Assembly (NCBI RefSeq): GCF_014332515.1
Contig: NZ_VFSD01000009.1
Span: forward strand, 62,001-126,000
Direction of reading: 5' to 3'
Source: Pontibacter beigongshangensis
Lineage (GTDB): Bacteria > Bacteroidota > Bacteroidia > Cytophagales > Hymenobacteraceae
DNA length: 64,000 nucleotides
A model generated the notes under the pieces. That model saw only the letters and a list, made by a program, of their open reading frames with translations. It was not told the origin of the DNA and made no database searches. Of the stretch, positions 35,997-46,700 are shown piece by piece. The first letter of the stretch is position 1. The number at the start of each line of letters is the position of its first letter. The position numbers were made by a program, and so were the translations under genes.

Positions 35997-38900
35997 TTAT
36001 ATATAGTTTTTTAAAAACACAATGAATGTTGTTCCTATGCCCGACCGGCTTTCTACCTCTACTCCGCCGCCAAGTAACTCTGCCTGCGTTTTTACAAGAT
36101 GAAGCCCAATGCCTTTGCCTTCGGTATGAGGATGGAAACGTTTATACAAACCAAAAATCTTGTCTTTGTTCTTCTTTAAGTCGATTCCAAGTCCATTGTC
36201 TGTTATACTTAGGCAAATATAATTAGGAACTTTATAAGAACGTAGTTGTAACAGGAGTTTTCTGTCCGGAGCTTTGTACTTCATGGCATTCGTGATCAGG
36301 TTCAGCATAATGCTATGGATAAAGCTCCTGATGGTATAAACCTCCGGTGCCTCCCCAAAGTCTGCCTCCAGATCCATTTCTGCTGTAATCGCCTCTTCTG
36401 ATAAAATGGCCAGCACCTGCTCCAACAGGCTGTCGAAGGCGATTTTTTCCTGCACCTTATTAATCTCGCTCCTGATGGTGAGGATATCGTTGAGGTCCCG
36501 GATCACGCTGTCCAGCGATTTGGCTGATTTAACCAGGTTGTCGATTACCACCAGGTTTCTGGCTGAGGCTGGGTCCTTTCTGTCATAAACCGAGGTCAGG
36601 CCCAGGATATTGGCGATTGGGGCACGCAGGTTATGAGATACAATGTAGGCGAACTGCTGCAGGTTCTGGTTCTGTTTAAGCAACTGCTCCGTCAGTTCGT
36701 TTCTTCTGGCTTCGGCAGTCTTATACTGCGTCATGTCTGAGGCGGACCCGTCGATACGGATCAGGTTGCCCTCTTCGTCCTGCAAGGGCGACAGGCGGAG
36801 CAGCATCCATTTCAGTTCCATGCTTCTGCTCGTTATGCGCACCTCGCAATGCTGCCGCAGCCCGGCTTTCAGGTTAGGCAGCACCTGGTCCTGAATGATT
36901 TCCTGGTCCTCCTGATGCACGAGGTTGAGCCATTTCTGATTATGCTTCAGCAGCTCGTTTTCGGTAAAGCCTGTCAATTCGAGGCATTGCGGGCTCACAT
37001 AGGTCATTTGCAGGCCGGCGTTGGTCGAGAAAATCACTTCCGGAATGTTCTCCAGTGTAGACTGCAGCAGGTTCCTGGCCTCCGTTGCTTTGCGCTCTAT
37101 TTCCTTTCGTTCGGTAATGTCCTGTATGGAGCCGGAGATCTTCACGGGCTCGTCCTGCTCGTTGTACACGAGCTCAGCTATTTCTACCACATGCCGCTCA
37201 GTGCCATCGTGCCGGATAATCCGGTGCTCCCCTGTCAGTATCGACTTTTGCCGGATGGCCTGGTTTAATTCATTTCGCATCCAGTCAATATCATCGGGAT
37301 GTATCAGGTTGGCAAAATTCTGCAGCGACGGACTGAACAAAACTCTGTTGAGCCCGAAAATCGCATAAACGCCGTCGGAGCAGGAGAGGATACCCTTTTT
37401 TAGGTCGTATTCCCAATTGCCCAGATGCGCGAGCTGCTGCGCCCGTGCCAGTTGCTGCTCGCTTCGTTTTATGGTTTCAATAACCTGTTTCTGCTCCGAG
37501 ATGTCCAGTATGCTGAAGGCGACTGCCAGGGTGCTGTTATCGGGTCCAACTATGGGCCTGAAGGCAATTTCGTGCCAGAAATCTCCTTGGCCGATCTCGT
37601 ACGTAATGGTGTCGCCCTGCATGGCCCGCTGATGGTTCTCGATAATGCTTTCTTTGATCCCTTCATCCATCAGATCGATAATATTCTGCCCCGCTCTCAG
37701 CTCCATTAGCAAGTGCAGCTTCACCTGTTTGGCCGCCACCGTGTTAAAGGAAAGCACATGCCGGTCGGCGTCGAGCAGGTAAATGGCCTGCGGCGAGCTA
37801 TTGAGCAGGGCACGCAGGTTTGCCTCGCTGTTAATGAGCTGTTCCTGTGCATCTCTTTGCTTTGTAATGTCAATCAGGGTGCCATTCCAGGTAATGATAT
37901 CGTAAGTTTTCTGGCTCGGGAGTCCGTGCCCCCTGATCCATCTCCATTTCTTTTTCTCCGGAACCCAGATCCGGTACTCCACTTCCCAGGGAGTAAGGTG
38001 CTGGAACGAACTGAGCGTGACACGCCGCAGCCTATACCGGTCGTCGGGGTGCACCGCCTGAAAGAGCTTGCCGGCGTCTGCTATCATCTCGGCAGGGGCT
38101 AGACCATACAAATGCTGGATTCCCTCACTCAGAAAGGGAATGCTAAGTTGGTAGGCGGCATCCATCTGAAACTGAAACACAGCGCCTGGTATGCTGGAGC
38201 TTACCTCACGCATCTGCTGCTCACTTTTTTCGAGCTGCGATATGGCCTGCTGCCGGTCTTCCACATTAATGGCTACCACCAGCCTGGGGTGCAGCCCCTC
38301 CACTCTGGGCAAGGCATGCGACCTGGTTTCGGCAGTGAACAAAGAGCCGTCTTTGCGTCTATGGTAACCGCTCCCCAGGGTGGTGCCCCATCTGTCGGCT
38401 ACCTGCAGTTCATCTTGTAAGGCTCCTGCTTCCTCTTCGGGCCTGATATCAAAAATGGTCCTGGTCAGAAACTCTTCTCTTGAATACCCATATTCTCTGA
38501 TCGCAGCTTCATTCACCTCCATAAACCGGTGAGATTCCTGGTCGAACACCCACAAAGGTACTGGGTTGTAGTCGAACAGGTTTTTGTACTGACGCTTGTG
38601 TTCGGTAAGCGCCAGCTCCAGCTGTTGCCGCTCCTGTATCTCGTTGTTCAGTACCAGGTTGTCGCGCCGGAGGCGGTTAATCGTGACCATGATCATAGAC
38701 CCGGCCCCGATGGCAGTGAACATGGCAAACAACAGCAGCAGGTTAAAGCTGCTGATCGTGTCGGTTATGCTGGCGACAGCCTTCTCAGAGTTTTCTCTGG
38801 TTGTTTCGCGGATACTGTGGTTTAGCTGGTGCAGCAGGCGCTGGTGTGTGCGCGATACCGGAGCCTGCGTATGCGCGCTGATCAACTCCGATTTGGTGTG

Positions 38901-39347
38901 CCTGCCCTGCTTGCTCATCTGCAGAATCTTGTCCAGGTGTGCGTTATAGGCGTTGCGCTCTTTTACAAACTCTTCCAGAATTATGAGTCGTCCATCGTTC
39001 TGCAGAAGTTTGCGCAGGTGCTCTATGGTGGTGGCGTTCCTTGCGTTACGCTCTCTGATGCGCTCTTCATACAGCGATTTAAGCTGCTGGTCAGGAGTAG
39101 CTATATAGCCCAGCGCAGAGGTGAAAACCGCATCCTCGTTTTCGTGCAGGTTGTTGATCAGTTCCAGCTTCAGCATGGCCTGCGACACGATCCTGTTATA
39201 GTTCACCTTTACCTGCCGCGCACCGAAAAACGACAACGCACTTACCGTAAGCAGCACGGCCAGCAGCAGAGAAAAGGCTATGGCTACATATTTTACCGTG
39301 CGGCTACTATGGTGCAGTATGTTGAACCTGTTTTTATTGAACTTCAT
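35997..39347 (-). CDS. Membrane histidine kinase with five PAS domains
   Basis: A 1116-residue sensor kinase. The N-terminus has a membrane segment (YVAIAFSLLLAVLLTVSALS), a four-helix-bundle extracytoplasmic domain of the MCP type (about 45-205) and a second segment near 207-226. Five PAS domains follow (for example YNPVPLWVFDQESHRFMEVN, LGNWEYDLKKG, LENIPEVIFSTNAG). The HisKA box is SHNLRAPIANI, with the phosphorylated histidine near residue 906, and the ATPase boxes are NLITNAMKYK, DNGLGIDL and GKGIGLHLV. All kinase residues are intact. It senses an external signal plus likely internal cues and pairs with the downstream receiver. Confidence 0.93.
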   Translation of the reverse strand: MKFNKNRFNILHHSSRTVKYVAIAFSLLLAVLLTVSALSFFGARQVKVNYNRIVSQAMLKLELINNLHENEDAVFTSALGYIATPDQQLKSLYEERIRERNARNATTIEHLRKLLQNDGRLIILEEFVKERNAYNAHLDKILQMSKQGRHTKSELISAHTQAPVSRTHQRLLHQLNHSIRETTRENSEKAVASITDTISSFNLLLLFAMFTAIGAGSMIMVTINRLRRDNLVLNNEIQERQQLELALTEHKRQYKNLFDYNPVPLWVFDQESHRFMEVNEAAIREYGYSREEFLTRTIFDIRPEEEAGALQDELQVADRWGTTLGSGYHRRKDGSLFTAETRSHALPRVEGLHPRLVVAINVEDRQQAISQLEKSEQQMREVSSSIPGAVFQFQMDAAYQLSIPFLSEGIQHLYGLAPAEMIADAGKLFQAVHPDDRYRLRRVTLSSFQHLTPWEVEYRIWVPEKKKWRWIRGHGLPSQKTYDIITWNGTLIDITKQRDAQEQLINSEANLRALLNSSPQAIYLLDADRHVLSFNTVAAKQVKLHLLMELRAGQNIIDLMDEGIKESIIENHQRAMQGDTITYEIGQGDFWHEIAFRPIVGPDNSTLAVAFSILDISEQKQVIETIKRSEQQLARAQQLAHLGNWEYDLKKGILSCSDGVYAIFGLNRVLFSPSLQNFANLIHPDDIDWMRNELNQAIRQKSILTGEHRIIRHDGTERHVVEIAELVYNEQDEPVKISGSIQDITERKEIERKATEARNLLQSTLENIPEVIFSTNAGLQMTYVSPQCLELTGFTENELLKHNQKWLNLVHQEDQEIIQDQVLPNLKAGLRQHCEVRITSRSMELKWMLLRLSPLQDEEGNLIRIDGSASDMTQYKTAEARRNELTEQLLKQNQNLQQFAYIVSHNLRAPIANILGLTSVYDRKDPASARNLVVIDNLVKSAKSLDSVIRDLNDILTIRSEINKVQEKIAFDSLLEQVLAILSEEAITAEMDLEADFGEAPEVYTIRSFIHSIMLNLITNAMKYKAPDRKLLLQLRSYKVPNYICLSITDNGLGIDLKKNKDKIFGLYKRFHPHTEGKGIGLHLVKTQAELLGGGVEVESRSGIGTTFIVFLKNYI

Positions 39348-39793
39348 AAAGAGAAAGACTCTGCATCTCCTTTAAGGTTAAAGTCGGGGCACGCTTAATT
39401 TATATATAAATTTAAGACCTTTTTTTAAGTTAGTGCTTTATCAAGAATGAATTTATTGCATTTTACATACCTGATATTTCAGGCACAGCCGGCAAGCAAC
39501 TTCCCGGAACTTATCCATTCTTGAACTATTATCTGAAAATAACTGCTGAAAACTGCCCTAAACTGGGCTCTCCGGCAATCGGCCAATGCTTTCTGCTGAT
39601 GGCTTACACCCAAGTTCTTTTTAACCCGACAGAAATGCTATTCAGGAAACCTGAACAACCTTCCGGGCAATTCATTTTATGAAGTTTGTTTTGGGGCAAG
39701 GAGAAATGGCGGCTGCTGCCTGGCTACACCTCGCTACTGAAAATCTGCAAATCATACCAGTAAAACTGTAACGAACTGTTGCCTCATGTATTT
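39348..39793. other. Divergent intergenic region, no supported gene
   Basis: About 440 bases between the histidine kinase and the copper ATPase. Apart from the -7 box at its right end I see no gene, hairpin or repeat copy. Confidence 0.45.
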
Positions 39794-39801
39794 TAATTTT
39801 G
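39794..39801 (+). promoter_or_regulatory. Candidate -7 box for the copper ATPase
   Basis: TAATTTTG matches TAnnTTTG. The transcript would start near 39808, 17 bases before ATG 39825. This places the earlier in-frame ATG at 39786 upstream of the transcript and makes ATG 39807 unlikely. Confidence 0.5.
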
Positions 39802-39824
39802 TAACGATGATAATTAAAGACGAG

Positions 39825-42062
39825 ATGGAAACCATAACAGATACAATATTTGAGAAAAAAACTTTCCCGGTAGAGGGGATGACCTGCGCCTCCTGCGCCT
39901 CGAGCATCGAGAGCATGTTGCGTGCTACCGAAGGGGTGCAGGAGGCTAACGTTAACTTTGCCGGCAAAACCGTGCAGGTGGCTTATGCCCCGGACCAGGT
40001 GAAGCCGGAGCAACTGAAGCAGACTGTAAATGAAATAGGCTTTGAGCTGCTGATAGAGCAGCAAATCGACGATGAACTGGAGCAGCGGCAGGAGGAGGCG
40101 CTGGCACGCCTGAAGCAAAAGACAATAGTGGCGGGTGTACTGGCCTTGCCGGTATTTGTGCTGGGCATGTTCTTCCATAATACCTTTAGCTGGGGCAACT
40201 GGGCCATGCTCCTGTTCACGACGCCGATAGTGCTCTGGTCGGGCAGGCAGTTTTATACGGGCGCCTGGAAGCAGGCAAAGCACCTGCGGGCCAATATGGA
40301 CACGCTGGTAGCCCTGAGCACCGGCATTGCGTTTGCCTTCAGCTTATTTAACACCTTGTATCCGGCCTTTTTTACGGAGCGGGGACTTATGCCGCATGTA
40401 TACTACGAGGCAGTGGCGGTGATCATAGCCTTTATCCTGATGGGCAAGTACCTGGAGGAGCGGGCCAAAGGAAGGAGTGCCGCCGCCATCAAAAAGCTGA
40501 TGGGGCTGCAGCCAAAGGTAGTACGCATTATCAGAAATGAGGTAGAGCAGGAGGTGCCCATAGAACAGGTACAGACAGGCGACAGAGTGCTGCTGCTCCC
40601 CGGCGACCGGGTGCCGGTAGACGGCGAAGTGGTGGCAGGATCTTCGTATGTAGAAGAAAGCATGCTGAGCGGAGAGCCGCTGCCGGTGCAGAAGCAGCCA
40701 GGCGACAGCGTGTTTGCCGGCACCATCAACCAGAAGGGCAGCCTGCAGTTAGTGGCCCGCAAAACAGGCGGCGAAACCATGCTGGCGCACATTATCAGGA
40801 TGGTGCAGGAAGCGCAGGGAAGCAAGGCCCCGGTACAGAAACTCGTGGATAAGATTGCCGGTATCTTTGTGCCGGTGGTCCTGGTAATAGCGCTGCTGAC
40901 GCTGGTGGCGTGGCTGGTGCTGGGAGGGCAGGCTTATCTATCGGAGGCCTTGGTGTCGATGATCTCGGTGCTGGTAATCGCCTGCCCTTGCGCACTTGGC
41001 CTGGCTACGCCCACGGCCATTATGGTAGGAGTGGGGCGTGGGGCCGAAAACGGCATCCTGATTAAAGATGCCGAAAGCCTGGAGCGGGCACAGCACGTAA
41101 ATGCAGTGCTCCTCGACAAGACCGGCACTATCACAGCCGGCAAACCTGCCGTTACGGATGTGGTCTGGTCGGGGCATGTTACAGAGCAGGCACGGCTGGA
41201 GCAGCTTTTCTTCTCGATGGAGGCACAGTCGGAGCATCCGGTTGCCCAGGCCATTTATGTGCACTACAAAGAACTTGGCCTGAAGGCGCAGCAGCCGGAT
41301 AGTTTCAGCAGCCTTACCGGCCTGGGTGTGGAAGCAAGTTTTGACGGGCAGCAGTACCTGGCCGGCAACGAGAAACTGTTCCGACAAGAGGGAGTGGCGC
41401 TATCCGAAGAACTATTAAAAGCTGCTACTGCCCTGCAGCAGCAGGCGAGAACGGCTATCTACTTTGGTGACCGGCAGCAGGCCTTGGCCGTGTTTGCCGT
41501 CAGCGACCCGGTAAAAACATCGGCAGCAGCAGGAATAGCCGCATTAAAGAACGCTGGCGTAGAGGTGTTTATGCTCACCGGCGACAACCGGCAAACAGCC
41601 GAAGCAGTGGCAAAACAGGTGGGTATAGAACACTACCGGGCGGAGATGCTGCCAACTGATAAGGCAGACTTTGTGAAGGCGCTGCAGCAACAGGGCAAAA
41701 CAGTGGCCATGGTCGGCGACGGCATAAACGATGCCCAGGCCCTGGCACTGGCTGATGTAAGTGTAGCCATGGGGCAGGGCACAGACGTAGCCATGGATGT
41801 GGCTGGCATTACGCTGATGCGCTCAGACCTGAACCAGGTGGCGGCCGCCATCAAACTGTCGCGGGCAACGGTCCGGACAATCAGACAGAACCTGTTCTGG
41901 GCCTTCTTCTATAATGTGATCTGTATACCGGTAGCGGCAGGTTTGCTGTTCCCTTTCACAGGTTTCCTGCTCAACCCCATGATCGCCGGTGCCGCCATGG
42001 CTTTAAGTTCGGTATCGGTAGTAGCCAACAGCCTCCGCCTGAAATCGGCAAAGGTGTTTTAG
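39825..42062 (+). CDS. copA: Copper-exporting P1B-type ATPase
   Basis: A 745-residue heavy-metal pump. One N-terminal HMA domain has GMTCASC (Cys21, Cys24). The membrane metal site is [17 protein letters not shown] (Cys387-Pro-Cys389). ATPase motifs are MLSGEPLPV (actuator), DKTGT with the phosphorylated Asp431, SEHPVA (nucleotide domain) and [12 protein letters not shown]. The CPC motif is that of P1B-1 copper pumps. ATG 39825 is preferred from the promoter position; [18 protein letters not shown] then begins the protein. A small HMA protein lies about 250 bases downstream. Confidence 0.92.
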   Translation: METITDTIFEKKTFPVEGMTCASCASSIESMLRATEGVQEANVNFAGKTVQVAYAPDQVKPEQLKQTVNEIGFELLIEQQIDDELEQRQEEALARLKQKTIVAGVLALPVFVLGMFFHNTFSWGNWAMLLFTTPIVLWSGRQFYTGAWKQAKHLRANMDTLVALSTGIAFAFSLFNTLYPAFFTERGLMPHVYYEAVAVIIAFILMGKYLEERAKGRSAAAIKKLMGLQPKVVRIIRNEVEQEVPIEQVQTGDRVLLLPGDRVPVDGEVVAGSSYVEESMLSGEPLPVQKQPGDSVFAGTINQKGSLQLVARKTGGETMLAHIIRMVQEAQGSKAPVQKLVDKIAGIFVPVVLVIALLTLVAWLVLGGQAYLSEALVSMISVLVIACPCALGLATPTAIMVGVGRGAENGILIKDAESLERAQHVNAVLLDKTGTITAGKPAVTDVVWSGHVTEQARLEQLFFSMEAQSEHPVAQAIYVHYKELGLKAQQPDSFSSLTGLGVEASFDGQQYLAGNEKLFRQEGVALSEELLKAATALQQQARTAIYFGDRQQALAVFAVSDPVKTSAAAGIAALKNAGVEVFMLTGDNRQTAEAVAKQVGIEHYRAEMLPTDKADFVKALQQQGKTVAMVGDGINDAQALALADVSVAMGQGTDVAMDVAGITLMRSDLNQVAAAIKLSRATVRTIRQNLFWAFFYNVICIPVAAGLLFPFTGFLLNPMIAGAAMALSSVSVVANSLRLKSAKVF

Positions 42063-42073
42063 AAAACATGTGG

Positions 42074-42118
42074 AGCAGCAGCAGAACACTCCGGAGGGGC
42101 ATTTTCATTAGAATAATT
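42074..42118 (+). repeat. Dispersed CTCCGGAGGGGC repeat, copy 12 (consensus-like)
   Basis: AGCAGCAGCAGAACA, CTCCGGAGGGGC, ATTTTC, ATTAGAATAATT: the best single copy. It begins 12 bases after the copper ATPase stop in the same direction. Confidence 0.85.
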
Positions 42119-42188
42119 TAGTGTAATGTGCTAATGAGTAATGTGCTAAATGGTCACATCTCCAATTTGAAGATGTGGACAGGAATAG

Positions 42189-42236
42189 GAGCGGCAGCTT
42201 CCTTCGGCTCCGGAGGGCCATTTTGATTAGAATAAT
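42189..42236 (+). repeat. Dispersed CTCCGGAGGGGC repeat, copy 13
   Basis: GCGGCAGC, GGCTCCGGAGGGCC, ATTTTGATTAGAATAAT, a second same-direction copy after the copper ATPase. Confidence 0.8.
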
Positions 42237-42309
42237 CGGTGCCGGAACTAAGAACGACGGCAACGCGGCTCATAAATTTCATTAAACCTTAAAACCAATT
42301 TTTTTTCGT

Positions 42310-42522
42310 ATGACAACCTATAAATTCAAAACAACAATAAACTGCGGAAGCTGCGTGAAGGCAGTTACACCACATCTTCAGAAGCTGGAAGGAGTTGAAG
42401 AATGGAAAGTAGACACCGACAACCCGGATAAGGTACTGGAAGTGAAAACAAATTCACTTGATGCCGAAACCATTCAGAATACTGTGCAGAAGGCAGGGTT
42501 TAAAGCCGAGCAGCTTTCCTGA
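42310..42522 (+). CDS. Small HMA-domain metal chaperone
   Basis: A 70-residue ferredoxin-like heavy-metal-associated protein: YKFKTTINCGSCVKAVTPHL carries the CxxC metal site (CGSC) and the tail ends TVQKAGFKAEQLS. The N-terminal glycine of GMTCxxC is replaced by N, as in several Bacteroidota chaperones. It probably hands a metal, most likely copper, to the upstream ATPase; that pairing is inferred from position. It is followed by a repeat copy and a terminator. Confidence 0.85.
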   Translation: MTTYKFKTTINCGSCVKAVTPHLQKLEGVEEWKVDTDNPDKVLEVKTNSLDAETIQNTVQKAGFKAEQLS

Positions 42523-42556
42523 TTCAATTAAGGCTTCTTACCGGGGAGCCTTAACT

Positions 42557-42602
42557 GCAGCAGCAGTTAGGGCTCCGGAGGGCCTTATTCAATAGAATAA
42601 TT
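42557..42602 (+). repeat. Dispersed CTCCGGAGGGGC repeat, copy 14
   Basis: GCAGCAGCAGTTAGG, GCTCCGGAGGGCC, CAATAGAATAATTT; 34 bases after the HMA chaperone stop, same direction. Confidence 0.82.
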
Positions 42603-42623
42603 TGCTGTCAGCAGCAGAAAACT

Positions 42624-42660
42624 AAAAAGGCAGGCTTCTATAGCCTGCCTTTTTTTGATC
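42624..42660. terminator. Bidirectional terminator between the HMA gene and PorP
   Basis: A 13-bp stem AAAAAGGCAGGCT / AGCCTGCCTTTTT with a five-base loop and a T-run, between convergent genes. Confidence 0.85.
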
Positions 42661-42709
42661 AGGTCCCAAAAAATCATTGCCCGATCTCCTCCTTTATCCT
42701 TACTTCAAC

Positions 42710-43735
42710 TTACCAGGCCCAGTTCGGGCAAAGCACTTTGGCGGTGTTGCGCAGTTTCAGGCCGAGCACTACCTCGTGGCTGCCAGCGTTAGTGCCTCTT
42801 AGCGGGGAGGTGCTGGCATCGTAGGAGTAAGCCAGATCCATCAGCGGACTGATGTTAATGCCTGCCATAGCGGCCACTGCCTCGTTGTGGCGGTAAGACA
42901 CCCCCGCCCATAGCCGGTCGGCATACATGACCCTCATGTTGGCATCTACAGAGGCAGGGCTGGGCGTGGCCATCTTGACCATTACCGACGGAATAAGGGC
43001 AATGCCCGGGGCCACGTTCAGGCGGTAGCCAGCCGTGGTGTAATAGTGCTGCTGCAAGGCCCCCGACTGATCGGCACTGCTGTTGCTGGTAATGATGTAC
43101 TCGCGCTGGCTGGGCAGCAGCTGCGCGCCGGAAACACCTATATAAAAGTTCTGGGAATAAAGCCAGAAGCCGATGTTGAGGTCGAACTTGGTTTCGTTGG
43201 CCCGCCCGTCGTTCAGAGCCGGGTCGTTCATGTTCACGGCCCTGATGCGGCTCGGGTCCAGGCTGTACTGTATAATGCCAGGCGCTATGCCCGCCGAAAA
43301 GCGGATGGTTCGGGTTATGGGCTGGTGATAGGCGTAGCTTGCGCTCAGGCTGCTGCGTTTCAGCACGCCGGTTTTGGTGGTCATGGCAGTGGCTCCTATC
43401 CCGTGGTGCGCCTTAACTCTCCGGTACACATTGGACCGCTTGGTAGTAGCTTCTTTGGGAGTATTCTTAAATTTCCGGCTGCCGTAGTTGGCGGTCAGGT
43501 CCTTGTTCAGCGGCATGTGCACGGTGGTATAATAGGTAACGGGGGCTCCTTCTAGCCCGCTCCACTGGTGCCTTGTCCCGAATTTCACATCGGTATAATC
43601 CTCAATGCCAGATATGGCCGGGTTAGCCAGGTAATTGTTCAGGTTGTATTGCGAGAACTGAGGCTTTTGCTGGGCCAGCACCTGACCTGCCGCCACTGTC
43701 AGCACAACTGCTAATGGAAATAAAAGTTTGTTCAT
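42710..43735 (-). CDS. PorP/SprF family type IX secretion outer-membrane protein
   Basis: A 341-residue protein with a signal peptide ending QVLAQQ and the family signature QKPQFSQYNLNNYLANPAIS, then GTRHQWSGLEGAPVTYYT, as in PorP and SprF. A beta-barrel with the outer membrane is expected. It lies 9 bases downstream of the giant secreted protein on the same strand, matching the well-known pairing of a type-B T9SS substrate with its dedicated PorP/SprF-like partner that helps secretion and cell-surface attachment. Confidence 0.93.
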   Translation of the reverse strand: MNKLLFPLAVVLTVAAGQVLAQQKPQFSQYNLNNYLANPAISGIEDYTDVKFGTRHQWSGLEGAPVTYYTTVHMPLNKDLTANYGSRKFKNTPKEATTKRSNVYRRVKAHHGIGATAMTTKTGVLKRSSLSASYAYHQPITRTIRFSAGIAPGIIQYSLDPSRIRAVNMNDPALNDGRANETKFDLNIGFWLYSQNFYIGVSGAQLLPSQREYIITSNSSADQSGALQQHYYTTAGYRLNVAPGIALIPSVMVKMATPSPASVDANMRVMYADRLWAGVSYRHNEAVAAMAGINISPLMDLAYSYDASTSPLRGTNAGSHEVVLGLKLRNTAKVLCPNWAW

Positions 43736-43744
43736 GTAGGTAGG

Positions 43745-46700
43745 TTATTTTACTATGGTGACACTTCCTGCTAAAGGCTTCTCCTTGTCATCGAGGCGAA
43801 TAATATAATAATAGGTGGCCAGCGGAAGCTCCTGCCCGTTAAAGCGCCCATCCCAGGGCGCTTTATAACCCTGCGAAGTAAACACCAGCGTGCCCCACTG
43901 GTTGAAAACCTGCACCTGGCAGTTGGCGTACTGGGTCAGGTGCGGAATTTCCCAGTTATCGTTTATGCCATCGCTGTTGGGGGTGAAGGTGTTAGGGATA
44001 TCCACTGCAGGGAGCACCGTCACGGTTACTTCATCTGTCGATACACAGCCGCCATTTGTGGTTACCGTCACGGTATAGGTGGTGGTAACTTCCGGTGAGG
44101 CAATAGGTGAGGCCACCTTCGGGTTGTTCAGGCCAATGGCCGGCGACCAGGAGTAGGTATCGCCCCCGGAGGCGTGCAAGGTAGCATTTCTGCCCTTGAT
44201 GAAAGTCACGTCAGGGCCCGCGTCTGCCGTGGGCGATGTTACCGTTACGGTTACCGCCTTTCGCTCACCGGCACAGGATAGGGCCACCTCCTGCACAAAA
44301 TAGGTGGTAGTGGCCGTAAGCACAGGAGTAGTGAACGCAGCACCTATGTAAATCGGGCTTCCTCCGGATGCTGCCGTGAACCACTCCAGGTTTCCGCCAG
44401 ATCCGCTAGCCTTCAGTTCGGCTCTGCTGTTATAGCAAATACCCACGTTTTCTGCCTTTGGTGCCTTAGGGAGCGGGTTGATGGTAATGGCCACTACATC
44501 GCTCACTAGTTTGTCGCAGGCTTCTGAAGACACCACTCTTCTGTACCATGTGTTACGGGTTAGCTCTCCCGGGCTGTAGCTCGGTTTTGTATTGTCACCT
44601 GTAGCTGTTGTGAATCCTTTGTCCGGGCCGGTGGTGCTGCTTTCCCACAGGTAACTAAAGCTGCCGCTGCCACCGGTAGGCACCGAGCCTGTCAGGGTAG
44701 TTGGCGTGGTTCCGTAGCAGATAGTCTGGCTGGAGCTGATGCGGTTATTGGCCATTACTGGTTTTACTGTGATTAGCACGGCCGTACTGGTGTCGGTAAA
44801 AGGGCCTGAGATAACCACTCTTCTGAACCAGGTGTCCTGCGTAAGCGCATCCGGAGCATAATCTCTGGCCCCGCTGGCACCTGCAGCCGTCACGAACCCA
44901 ACGGTTGCGCCTTTGGTGCTGGCCTGCCACAGGAACAGGTAATCGCCCTCGCCGCCACCTGGAGTTGTGCCCGTTAGCGGAGCAGGCTTATTGCCATAGC
45001 AAATGGTCTGACCTGCCTGCACGATGTTGCTGTTCACATCTGGAATCACGGTGATCTTAAAAGCCGCAGAAATATCCTCGCAGCCGCCGGAGCGCACAAT
45101 GCGGCGGAACCAGGTGGTCTGGGTGAGTGCCTGCGGCGCATAGTGGATATCGTTGCGGATGCCGTAAACCGGGCCGAAACCAGCGTCCGGGCCTTCGGTG
45201 CTGCTTTCCCAGGCATATGTATACTTGTTGCTGCCCCCGATCGGCTGAGAACCTGTTAACGGTGCTGGTTTCTGACCTGCATAGATGTTCTGCGCAAAGG
45301 CGATGGTGTTCCTGGAAATGACCGGCGAAACCGTTATCTGTACCACCTCAGAAAGGCGACTGCAGGCTCCGGAAGTTACCACACGGCGATACCAGGTGGT
45401 GGTGCTGAGCACTCCAGGCGCATAATCTCTGGCCGTGGCACCGGCTATGTCAGCAAACGGCCCGTTGTTGCCGCTGGTAGCGACCTGCCACTGAAAGGCA
45501 AATTCGCCGGTGCTGCCTTTCGGGTCGGAGCCAAGGAGCGGTTGGGGAGCAGTCTGGAAGCAGATCACCTGTGGCTCAGAGATCACGTTTTCGGTGATAG
45601 CCTCATTTACCACCACTCTTACGGCATCTGACACAGCAAAACACTGGCCTGAAGCTGCCCTGCGGCGGAACCAGGTAGTATTTTCCAGTTTTGGCGCCTG
45701 ATAAGAAATTGCCGTGTTGGCACCTGCCGCATCCGTGAAGGTGATGCCATCGGTGCTGCTTTCCCAGAGGTAGGTAAAGGTGTTGTCGCCTCCGGTAGGT
45801 TTATCGCCAATCAATAGGCCAGGCGCTTCGCCGGCGCAAATCGTCTGTTCCGGCGTTATGATCATAAAGCCCGCAATGGCCGGTTGAACCATGATTTTTA
45901 CAGGCGTGCTGATGTTGAGCGCACAGGGGCCGGAGCTTACTATTCTTCTGAAAAAGGTTGTGCTTTCGAGCGGTTTAGGTGCCGTGTAAGTAGCTAAGGT
46001 ATTCTCACCTGCTGCCGGTCTGAAATCACTTTCTTCACCCGTGGTGCTGCTTTCCCACCGGAAAGAATATTCATTAGTGCCTCCTACAGGCGTCGTAGCT
46101 GTGAGCGGCTGGAAAGCATCTCCTATGCAGACAGTCTGCGACTGGCGAACTATGTTGTTGGTAAGAGCTGGCAGCACTTTTACGGCTTCGCTGGTACTGG
46201 CAGCACAAGGTCCGGCCGTTACCACCCTTCTGTACCACAGTATCTGATTGTAGAAAGAGGGGGTGTAGTTCGCACTGTGGTTCTGCCCAGGCGCTACCGT
46301 AAAGTTTTCACCGTCGGTACTTACTTCCCATTTATACATGTATTCACCATTGCCGCCTGAAGGCTGGCTTCCGATCAGGGTTATGGTCGAGGCATTAACA
46401 GCGCACACCACCGGATCGCCGGCAATACTGTTGGCCGTGATCGGCTTATCGATGGTGATTTTAACTATTTGCTCGCTTATTTTTTCCTGGCAGGTGCCTG
46501 AACGCACCATGCGGCGGAACCAGGTGGTTTGGGTAAGGGTGCCTGGGCTGTAGTGTTGCAGATTATGGATGCCTGCAGCAGGCTCAAAGCCATCTACTGT
46601 GCCAAGCACACTGCTCTCCCACAGATACTCGTACTCTCCTGATCCGCCGGCTGGTTTTTCACCTTTTAACTCCGGAGCGGTGCCGCCTTCGCAGATGCTG

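Noticed and set aside
42074-42602. Three repeat copies as a CRISPR-like array
   Set aside because: Spacing is irregular (70 and 320 bases), a gene lies inside, and the spacers are not of uniform length; no cas genes are present.
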